A stretch of DNA of 50,447 nt from an uncultured Bacilli bacterium (lineage in GTDB: Bacteria > Bacillota_I > Bacilli_A > RF39 > UBA660). The stretch lies in NCBI GenBank assembly GCA_934096075.1, contig CAKOLN010000009.1, positions 1 to 50,447 of the forward strand, read 5' to 3'. A program made the translations under genes and the position numbers. A model generated the notes under the pieces. That model was not told the DNA's origin. It saw nothing but the letters and a program-made list of their open reading frames with translations, and did no database searches. Positions 42,255 to 49,274 of this stretch are shown here, one piece after another. The stretch's first letter is position 1. Every line of letters starts with the position of its first letter.

Positions 42255-45185
42255 TTATTTAATATCTTCTAATTTTACACTTACTAATTTACTGACACCA
42301 CTTTCTTGCATAGTAATTCCATACAATAAATCAACATATTCCATAGTTTTCTTTTTATGTGTTATTACAAGTAACTGAGTCTTTCCTTTATAATGTTCAA
42401 TATATTCACCAAATCTATCTACATTAGCTTCATCTAATGCACTTTCTACTTCATCTAATATTACAAAAGGTACATTCTTTAAATTCATAATAGCAAACAA
42501 TAAACTTATCGCAGTAAGTGTCTTCTCTCCACCACTTAAAAGTGTTATAGTACCAGGTTTCTTGCCAGGAGGATTTGCAATAATCTCAATACCAGTTTCT
42601 AACATATTAGATGGGTCAGTTAGTTCAAGAGAAGCATTACCCCCACCAAATAAATTTTTAAATACTTTACCAAATTCAATATTAACTTTCTTAAATGTAG
42701 TAGCGAACTTTTCAATCATTACATCATCCATTTCATTAATAATCTTTAATAAATTATCTTCACTAAGTTTTAAATCATCTCTTTGATTAGTTAAAAATTC
42801 ATATCTTTTACCAATTCTATCATATTCTTCTATACTAGATAAATTAACAGCACCTAAAGATTTAATAGTTCTTTTATATTCACTTATAATATTTCTAGCT
42901 ACACTTTCTTCCATTTCAAGTTCATAATTATTTCTAGCTTTTTCATAAGTCATATTATATTCTTCACTTAATCTATTAAGTAAATTATCTAAATTAACAT
43001 TTAACTTAGTTATTCTAACTTCCAAATTATTAATACTTTCTAATTCTTTTCTATTTTTATTTTCACTATTTCTAACTAATAATTCTTTTTCTTCTATTTC
43101 TTCAATTAAAAGTTTTCTTCTACTTTCTAATTTCTTTTGATTATTTAAAATAGTTTCTTTTTCTTTTAAACTAGAAGCATATTCTTCATTTAGTACATCT
43201 AACTCATTAGTTTCATTCTTAGTATCTAAAGCCTTTATTTCATCATTTATCTTACTTAATTTAAATTTAAACTCATTTATTTGTCTTTCTTTAATATCAT
43301 TAATTTCTTTCATTTTAAGTAAATCTAAATTAGTTTTATATATTTGATTCTTAATTATTTCTAATTCTTTATTATACTCTTCTACTTCATCACTTGTATT
43401 CTTTAAATCCAATTCTTTAGTATTAATAGTTTTTAATATATTATCTAATTCTGTTTTATCGTTTACACTATTTTTAGATTTAGAACCACCTGTTAAAGAA
43501 CCACCTACATGTATAATTTCACCTGTTAAAGTAACTACTCTATATCTAGCATTAATTCTTTTACTTATTATTAAGGCATCATCTATATCTGTAACAACAA
43601 TTATATTACCAAGTTGATTAGTAACTATATTATTATATATTTTATCATAACTTACTAAGTCAGATGCAATACCTACATAACCTTTCATTCCTTTAACTAA
43701 ATTTAATGTTTCACTATCTATACTTTTAGGTTTAATTAAATTCATAGGAAAGAAAGTAACTCTACCAGCATTCTTACTTTTTAAATATTCAATTGCATTC
43801 CTAGCATCTCTATCAGTTTCAGTAATAACAAAATTACTACTAGCACCCAAACTAACATCTAACATAGTTGAATACTCTATACTAACACTTATTATATTAC
43901 CTATAGTAGACTTAATACCTTTTAAACTAGGAGTATTTAAAACAACTTTAACTGCATAAGGTACCTTAGTCATATTCTCTATATTATAATTAATTATATC
44001 TTTCTTATTATTTAATTCTAATAGTTGTTTCTTTAAATTACTTTCATTATTTAAACTTACACTTAACTTAGTATTTAAACTTTTATAATCTAAATTATAA
44101 TTATCTAATTTCTTATTTAATTCTACTTCATCATTATGTGAACTTTCAAAATCTAACATAATACTATCTAAATTAGTTTTCATATCTAATTCTTCATTCT
44201 TTAATTTTCTTACATTAGATTTTACTAAATCATTATCTTTATCATATTTAATTCTTTCTTCTAATAACTCTTTTCTTCTAATTAAATCATTTACTTTATC
44301 AGTTAATACAAGTAATTCTTTAGCACATCCACTTATATCATTATCTAAATTAGTTCTTTCTAAATTTAGTTTTTCTAATTCTACTTTATCTTTAGTTATA
44401 TTAGTTCTAGATTTAATTTCACTATTAGTTAAAGATTCTTTTTCATCACTTAGTTTATTTACTTCAATACTAATTCTTTCTATATCACTTGCGATTAAAG
44501 ATACTTCTACACTTTCTAATTTTTCTTTAGTTTCTTTATATATAAGTGCCTTTTCACTTTGCTCTTTTAAAGGTCCTACTTGAGTTTCTAATTCACTTAT
44601 AATCATACTTACTCTTTCAATATTCTCATTAGTTTTAGCAAGTTTTCTTAAAGTTTCTTCTTTTCTTTTTTTATATTTTAATACACCTGCTGCATCTTCA
44701 AGTACACCTCTTCTATCTTCAGGTTTACCACTTAATATTTCACTTATTTTTCCTTGCGGTATTATACTTAAACTCTCTCTAGAAGAAAAAGAATCTATAA
44801 ATAAATCATTTACATCTTTTAATCTTACTTTTTCTTTATTTATGTAATATTCATTCTCTCCAGTTTTATATACTATTCTTTTAACTTCTACTTCACTAAA
44901 ATCTAATGGTAATGTTTTATCAGTATTATCTAAAACTAATGTAACAGATGCACTTCTAGCTCCTTCTCTTGAAGCAGAACCATTAAATATGACATCAGTC
45001 ATACCATTACTACCTCTTAATGTCTTAACAGATTGTTCACCCATTACCCATTTAAGAGCATCCACTATATTACTTTTACCACTTCCATTAGGTCCTACTA
45101 TACCAGTAAAATTTCTATTTAATTCTAAATTTACTTTATCAGCAAAACTCTTAAACCCATTTATTTTAATTTCTTTTATATACAT
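42255..45185 (-). CDS. smc: Chromosome condensation ATPase SMC (short form)
   Basis: 976 residues, about 200 fewer than most bacterial SMC proteins. All functional parts are present. Walker A is GPNGSGKSN near residue 32 and the Q-loop IPQGKISEIL near 143. Long coiled coils flank a hinge (about 410-560, with GGSLTGGSKSK at its end). The signature LSGGEKTLTA is near 880 and Walker B FVILDEVESALDE near 915. The missing length is therefore in the coiled-coil arms. SMC with ScpAB organises and segregates the chromosome. It follows rnc by 12 bases, the conserved Bacillota order. Confidence 0.94.
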   Translation of the reverse strand: MYIKEIKINGFKSFADKVNLELNRNFTGIVGPNGSGKSNIVDALKWVMGEQSVKTLRGSNGMTDVIFNGSASREGARSASVTLVLDNTDKTLPLDFSEVEVKRIVYKTGENEYYINKEKVRLKDVNDLFIDSFSSRESLSIIPQGKISEILSGKPEDRRGVLEDAAGVLKYKKRKEETLRKLAKTNENIERVSMIISELETQVGPLKEQSEKALIYKETKEKLESVEVSLIASDIERISIEVNKLSDEKESLTNSEIKSRTNITKDKVELEKLNLERTNLDNDISGCAKELLVLTDKVNDLIRRKELLEERIKYDKDNDLVKSNVRKLKNEELDMKTNLDSIMLDFESSHNDEVELNKKLDNYNLDYKSLNTKLSVSLNNESNLKKQLLELNNKKDIINYNIENMTKVPYAVKVVLNTPSLKGIKSTIGNIISVSIEYSTMLDVSLGASSNFVITETDRDARNAIEYLKSKNAGRVTFFPMNLIKPKSIDSETLNLVKGMKGYVGIASDLVSYDKIYNNIVTNQLGNIIVVTDIDDALIISKRINARYRVVTLTGEIIHVGGSLTGGSKSKNSVNDKTELDNILKTINTKELDLKNTSDEVEEYNKELEIIKNQIYKTNLDLLKMKEINDIKERQINEFKFKLSKINDEIKALDTKNETNELDVLNEEYASSLKEKETILNNQKKLESRRKLLIEEIEEKELLVRNSENKNRKELESINNLEVRITKLNVNLDNLLNRLSEEYNMTYEKARNNYELEMEESVARNIISEYKRTIKSLGAVNLSSIEEYDRIGKRYEFLTNQRDDLKLSEDNLLKIINEMDDVMIEKFATTFKKVNIEFGKVFKNLFGGGNASLELTDPSNMLETGIEIIANPPGKKPGTITLLSGGEKTLTAISLLFAIMNLKNVPFVILDEVESALDEANVDRFGEYIEHYKGKTQLLVITHKKKTMEYVDLLYGITMQESGVSKLVSVKLEDIK

Positions 45186-45197
45186 CGTAATACTCCT

Positions 45198-45839
45198 TTA
45201 TGCACATTTACTTATTGCTTCTTTAGCAGCATGTTGTTCTGCCTCTTTCTTACTTCTACCTTTTCCAGTACCATATACTATTCCATCTATTTTAACTTCA
45301 ACTATAAAATACTTCTTATGAGCAGGTCCCCCTTCTTTAATAAGACTATATTCTATACTTCTTTGTTCAGTTTGTATTAATTCTTGTAAAGTACTTTTAT
45401 AATCCATAAGAAAATCTACATTACTTTCTATATAAGGTACAATTAAATTATTAAATAAAAGAGTTACTTTATCTATTCCAAGTTCTAAATATATAACTGC
45501 AATTACTGCTTCAAATACATCTGCAATAACTGTTTTATTAGGTTCTTTTATACCATTACCTACTTTAATATAATCTTTTAAATTAATATCTTTAGCATAT
45601 TCATATAAAGCATTCTCACATACATAAAGACTTCTATTCTTACTCATTAAACCTTCATCATAATTATGATTCTTATAAATGTAGTCACTACTAACTAATT
45701 CTAGAACTGCATCTCCTAAAAATTCTAACCTTTCATAAGACTCACAATTATGTTCATTAGCGTAAGATGTATGCGTTAATGCTGTACTTAATAAATTACT
45801 ATTAGATAAGTCTATTCCATACTTTTTTAAAGTTTTCAT
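45198..45839 (-). CDS. rnc: Ribonuclease III
   Basis: A 213-residue RNase III. The catalytic signature ERLEFLGDAVLELVSSDY is near residue 38-55, a second acidic site lies in VIADVFEAVIAVIYLE near 105-120, and a C-terminal double-stranded RNA-binding domain (about 145-213) ends GRSKKEAEQHAAKEAI. It processes rRNA precursors and double-stranded RNAs. It diverges from yidD and is followed by smc. A -10 with upstream TG lies just before it. Confidence 0.95.
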   Translation of the reverse strand: MKTLKKYGIDLSNSNLLSTALTHTSYANEHNCESYERLEFLGDAVLELVSSDYIYKNHNYDEGLMSKNRSLYVCENALYEYAKDINLKDYIKVGNGIKEPNKTVIADVFEAVIAVIYLELGIDKVTLLFNNLIVPYIESNVDFLMDYKSTLQELIQTEQRSIEYSLIKEGGPAHKKYFIVEVKIDGIVYGTGKGRSKKEAEQHAAKEAISKCA

Positions 45840-45854
45840 TATATCACCTATTTA

Positions 45855-45863
45855 ATTATAACA
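45855..45863 (-). promoter_or_regulatory. Extended -10 promoter of rnc-smc
   Basis: TGTTATAAT on the minus strand, followed within about 15 bases by AGGTGAT and the rnc start. No clear -35. Confidence 0.5.
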
Positions 45864-45869
45864 AAACTC

Positions 45870-45899
45870 TTGAAAAAATGGTATACTTATTAGTATAAT
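45870..45899 (+). promoter_or_regulatory. Promoter of yidD and the ZnuA-like gene
   Basis: TTGAAA, an 18-base spacer and TATAAT; the -10 ends 14 bases before the yidD ATG. Confidence 0.6.
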
Positions 45900-45913
45900 T
45901 AATGTGATGAGAT

Positions 45914-46135
45914 ATGAAAAATATATTAATTAAACTCATAAATTTATATCAAAGAACTCCTTTACATAGTCATTATGGTTGTAAGTTTATTCCAACTTGT
46001 AGTGAATATGCAAAAGAATCTATAGAAACTTATGGTGCTTGTAAAGGTAGTATCTTATCAATAAAAAGAATATTAAGGTGCCATCCATTTAGGAAAGTTA
46101 GTGTGGATATGGTTCCCAAAAAGGAGAAAAAATGA
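45914..46135 (+). CDS. yidD: YidD-type membrane protein insertion efficiency factor
   Basis: 73 residues, usual size. The diagnostic motif CKFIPTCSEYAKESIETYG is near residues 23-41 and RCHPF near 57-61. The Cys residues of these motifs are all kept. YidD is a small membrane-associated helper of YidC-dependent protein insertion. The start has a GATGAG SD and a very short leader. It overlaps the next gene by 4 bases (ATGA), so the two are translationally coupled. Confidence 0.93.
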   Translation: MKNILIKLINLYQRTPLHSHYGCKFIPTCSEYAKESIETYGACKGSILSIKRILRCHPFRKVSVDMVPKKEKK

Positions 46136-46989
46136 AAAAATTTATTTTAGGACTACTAAGTCTATTATTATTAACTGGGTGTAGTTTCAGTACAAGGGAA
46201 GAAAATATAAAAGTCTATACTACATATTATCCAATACAGTACTTTACTGATTACTTATATGGTAAATATGGAGATATTGAAAGTATTTACCCAAGTCAGG
46301 CCGATATAAATAATTATGAACTTACTGATAAACAAAAATCTATTTATAGTAAAGGAGATATATTTATTTACACTGGAATAAAAAAAGAAATAGATTTAGC
46401 TGTAGACTTATTAAATAAAAATGAAGAATTAAGAATAAGCGACGCAACCAAAGGATTAAATTATAAAAATGATATTTCCGAATTATGGTTAGACCCATCT
46501 AATGCACTTATGATAGCTAGAAATATTAAAAGTAATTTAGAAGACTATGATGAAAATGTTTATAATAGAAATTATATTGAAAGTCAATATGAAGATCTAA
46601 AAATAAAAATAAGTGAACTTGATGTTGAATTAACACTTATGGGTAAAAATGCAAGTAGAAAAACTATATTAGTAAATGATGACAGTTTAAACTTTTTAAG
46701 TAAATATAATGTTAAAGTATTATCAGTAGACAATGATTCAGAAGATTATACAAAAAATTTAAACGAAGCAAAAACCTTAATAAGTAGTGGAGATATTAAA
46801 TATATATTTAAAACAACTGGTAGTACTTATAATGAAGAAATAACAAATATTATTAATAGTTATAAACTTGAAGAATTAGAAATAGAAACAATGTATACAT
46901 TAACAGAAGATGAAAGAAAAGATAGTGAAGATTATTTAACAATTATGGACAATAACATAACAAAATTTAAAACAGAACTTTTTAGATAA
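46132..46989 (+). CDS. ZnuA/AdcA-like lipoprotein lacking metal-ligand histidines
   Basis: 285 residues with a lipoprotein signal (LLLLTGC, Cys17) and the overall order of a metal ABC-transporter binding protein (SBP_bac_9). VYTTYYPIQYFTDYL is near 29, ADINNYELTDKQ near 62, ELWLDPSNALMIARNI near 117 and VNDDSLNFLSKYNVKVLSVD near 181. In true ZnuA/AdcA proteins the matching sites read DPHDYEPT, DPHVWLDP and a His before the AF/Y; here all three His are replaced by N, E and D. No permease or ATPase gene is adjacent. It may have lost metal transport or bind something else. Coupled to yidD. Confidence 0.75.
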   Translation: MKKFILGLLSLLLLTGCSFSTREENIKVYTTYYPIQYFTDYLYGKYGDIESIYPSQADINNYELTDKQKSIYSKGDIFIYTGIKKEIDLAVDLLNKNEELRISDATKGLNYKNDISELWLDPSNALMIARNIKSNLEDYDENVYNRNYIESQYEDLKIKISELDVELTLMGKNASRKTILVNDDSLNFLSKYNVKVLSVDNDSEDYTKNLNEAKTLISSGDIKYIFKTTGSTYNEEITNIINSYKLEELEIETMYTLTEDERKDSEDYLTIMDNNITKFKTELFR

Positions 46990-47001
46990 GTTCTGCTTTT
47001 T
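46973..47001. terminator. Bidirectional terminator between the ZnuA-like gene and VP4
   Basis: CAGAACTT, a 7-base loop and AAGTTCTG, T-rich beyond; overlaps the upstream stop codon. Confidence 0.75.
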
Positions 47002-47004
47002 ATT

Positions 47005-48825
47005 TTATTTACAACTTCCATTGTAATCTACTTCGTATGGGGCATTAGGTGTTCCATTACCAGACTTTATACCAACACAAGAGGATAAAGATATTACAGG
47101 ACGCACACCACTGATAAATCGAAAGTCACCGCTAAGTTCGCCAGTATTAAACATCCTACCTTCAACATACCACACATAGTTAGCAACTGTAGTCGAGACA
47201 GCGGGAGACAAAGACCACCACCACAAATAACCTGTGATTGATTCTCCTTGACTATTTGAGTTTCCTTGACTATTTACAGAATACCAGGACCACCGATCCA
47301 TGTATGGACCATTTGAAGACCATGCTAATCCACCTGCGAATGAAAGTTCATCTGCTGTCATTAATGCTATTGGATATTTTAGTTGTCCATTTCCTCCACC
47401 TTCAGCACTTGCACTAAACTTATCAGCTAAAGCTTGTACACTCTCAAACAATCCACCAGTTCCATCTCCTCCACATTTATATGTCGGTACAGGCAAATGA
47501 TTGTTATCTGTATTCAATCTTATATAGCTACCATAGTAAAAATTACTTGATGTAGAATAATCATTATTCGGAACACTTCTATCATTACAATATATAGCTG
47601 TTTTACTTATATATTTATCATAGCTTGTTAATAATGTATCTTCATACCACTTATCAACAAATGTTTTTATTGTGCTATCATTTGTATTTGTTCTGTTATT
47701 TGCTAATGAGCCTGTTGTTCCATACATATATCCTGCATACATTGGATCAGTATAAGTACTATTATATGTTGATGATCCAATATATCCTTCTTCTGTATCA
47801 TGACTTGTTCCTGAATATAAGAGTCTTACGCTGTTATCTTCGTTTGTTCTTATGATTCTCCAATATATATCTTTTACTACTTTGTTCCCAACTGTTGCTT
47901 TATCAGTTGTCCAGGTACCAACTTTACCACATTCTTCTTCAGCCAAACCAATTATTGGTCCATAGATATAATCTAAACAAACATTAGTTGAAACACACTC
48001 ATCACTTGATGCAACTTTTCTTACCTCTTTATAATAACTTGTTTCTTCATTATAAATACCATACCATACTTGCATATTTTTTCCTGAATCCTCATTATAA
48101 TAAGTACACTCTATTTCTGTTTCTTTACCAAACTTCACCCAGTTATTTGTAGTATCTCCTGAATAATAGTATACCGTACTCCCGTCTTCGGTTTTATTTG
48201 TTTGATATATCGTTTCTGTAGTACTTTCTACATTTCCATTATCGAAATCTGTTTTTTCACTTACAGTTGGATTGTCCCTTAGCATTACATATGTTAATGA
48301 CGGATAACTTCCCTCTTTTATCATTAGTAAGCCACTTAATATTTTTCCCATATCTTCTGATTGATCTTCTTCTGTATCTTTATATATTAATTCTATTGTA
48401 TATTCTTGTTCTTCTTTTGGATTTATTGCTACACTATATGCTAGTACTGTATCTGTTTTACTTTCAGCTTTTGGTATATCTTTATATTCACTCATATTAT
48501 ATCCATTACTACTTGTTATCTTATATTGTAAGTATCCTTCTGTTACAAATGTATTTACTAAATCTTTTATGTATATATTATATTTTTCTATTTCACTCCC
48601 TTGATTCTCTATTGTAAATGTTTTAGTTACACTCCATCCTGGTTCTATATATCCACTTACTAAATTTAAATCTCCTTTATATAGTAAATATATACCTTTT
48701 GTTTTTAAACTTATACTTTTAGTATCTCCTTCTATTCTAGCTTTATAGAATGAATAACTTACCCCAAATACTAATAAAACTATTAATATAATTGTACTTA
48801 ACACCAAATATTTCTTTTCTTTCAT
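47005..48825 (-). CDS. VP4: TasA-like secreted protein with inserted Cys-rich segment and variable domain
   Basis: 606 residues. Signal or anchor segment 1-30 and TasA-like domain nearly as in VP2 (SISLKTKGIYLLYKGDLN, EPGWSVTKTFTIENQ). The display domain begins YYYSGDTTNNWVKFGK. An extra segment of about 75 residues with several Cys (IECTYYNEDSG, SDECVSTNVCLDY, AEEECGK) then interrupts it before YWRIIRTNEDN. AIYCNDRS, TYKCGGDGTGG, WWWSLSP and GVRPVISL follow. The hypervariable block is at residues about 535-576. Its leader duplicates that of VP3. It is the nearest gene to the XRE regulator. Export and surface display are inferred. Confidence 0.8.
   Translation of the reverse strand: MKEKKYLVLSTIILIVLLVFGVSYSFYKARIEGDTKSISLKTKGIYLLYKGDLNLVSGYIEPGWSVTKTFTIENQGSEIEKYNIYIKDLVNTFVTEGYLQYKITSSNGYNMSEYKDIPKAESKTDTVLAYSVAINPKEEQEYTIELIYKDTEEDQSEDMGKILSGLLMIKEGSYPSLTYVMLRDNPTVSEKTDFDNGNVESTTETIYQTNKTEDGSTVYYYSGDTTNNWVKFGKETEIECTYYNEDSGKNMQVWYGIYNEETSYYKEVRKVASSDECVSTNVCLDYIYGPIIGLAEEECGKVGTWTTDKATVGNKVVKDIYWRIIRTNEDNSVRLLYSGTSHDTEEGYIGSSTYNSTYTDPMYAGYMYGTTGSLANNRTNTNDSTIKTFVDKWYEDTLLTSYDKYISKTAIYCNDRSVPNNDYSTSSNFYYGSYIRLNTDNNHLPVPTYKCGGDGTGGLFESVQALADKFSASAEGGGNGQLKYPIALMTADELSFAGGLAWSSNGPYMDRWSWYSVNSQGNSNSQGESITGYLWWWSLSPAVSTTVANYVWYVEGRMFNTGELSGDFRFISGVRPVISLSSCVGIKSGNGTPNAPYEVDYNGSCK
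47098..47224 (-). other. Variable region of VP4 (candidate DGR VR)
   Basis: A 127-base block from WWW to VRP. The ends match VP2 almost base for base; the interior is unrelated. Four codons end in A, so the signature is weaker than in VP2, VP3 and VP5 but the block is still richer in G and C than its flanks. Confidence 0.6.
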
Positions 48826-48848
48826 CTTTGACCTCTTTTCTCACACAC

Positions 48849-48880
48849 GAAAAAATCCATAGACTTGTGCCTATGAATTT
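48849..48880 (-). terminator. Attenuator-like terminator before the VP4 SD
   Basis: AATTCATAG, an 8-base loop and CTATGGATT plus T5 on the minus strand, about 25 bases before the VP4 start codon. Confidence 0.65.
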
Positions 48881-48908
48881 GATATAAAACAAAAACTATG
48901 AGAGTTAG

Positions 48909-48977
48909 TTAGTAATAACCCCCCCCGAAATTCGTACCAAGTTTGGTACTTAATTCAAAGAGAATTAGTTCTTTCAT
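48909..48977 (-). CDS. Candidate leader peptide of VP4 (22 residues, G8 tract)
   Basis: Same small ORF as before VP3, with AAAGGAG upstream and the G8 tract giving three Gly before the final YY and stop. Conservation of start, SD and stop in both copies mildly supports a translated leader, though the copies are too recent for strong inference. Confidence 0.4.
   Translation of the reverse strand: MKELILFELSTKLGTNFGGGYY
48934..48949. promoter_or_regulatory. 16-bp palindrome in the VP4 leader
   Basis: GTACCAA-GT-TTGGTAC, identical to the VP3 leader site; a candidate operator or RNA hairpin. Confidence 0.4.
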
Positions 48978-49011
48978 AGTTTTCGTTTACTCCTTTATTT
49001 TTTACATTTTA

Positions 49012-49040
49012 ATTTTATCAAATCATCTGTTTTTATTCAA
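49012..49040 (-). promoter_or_regulatory. Promoter of the VP4 leader
   Basis: TTGAAT, a 17-base spacer and TAAAAT on the minus strand. The -35 overlaps the 3' end of the XRE gene. Confidence 0.6.
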
Positions 49041-49267
49041 GAGATTTTGATGAAAAATTTATCAATAGTTACATTCAAAGCTTTACTTATTTTATATAGT
49101 GTATATACACTTATTCCTTGTATTATATTTTCACTTTCAAGTGATCCCAAAAGTGGAGTTGATACCCCAATTAGTTTAGATAATTCTTTTTGGGTTAATC
49201 CCTTTTGTTTTCTATATTTCTTCACGTTATTTCCTATTATCATTTTAAGCTCATTTTCTGTTATCAT
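49037..49267 (-). CDS. XRE-family helix-turn-helix regulator
   Basis: A 76-residue single-domain DNA-binding protein: NNVKKYRKQKGLTQKELSKLIGV opens a classic Cro/C1 helix-turn-helix, followed by LGSLES and YTLYKISKALNVTIDKFF. No sensor domain. It starts 8 bases after the VP5 stop codon and ends inside the VP4 promoter, so it is probably co-transcribed with VP5. It may control one or both VP genes; the 16-bp palindrome in the VP4 leader is a candidate site (inference). Confidence 0.88.
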   Translation of the reverse strand: MITENELKMIIGNNVKKYRKQKGLTQKELSKLIGVSTPLLGSLESENIIQGISVYTLYKISKALNVTIDKFFIKIS

Positions 49268-49274
49268 AATTCAC

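Larger units (their letters stand above)
48847..49040 (-). repeat. Leader repeat, VP4 copy
   Basis: About 195 bases matching 33146-33341 with few changes, including the G8 tract and the 16-bp palindrome. Confidence 0.9.
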
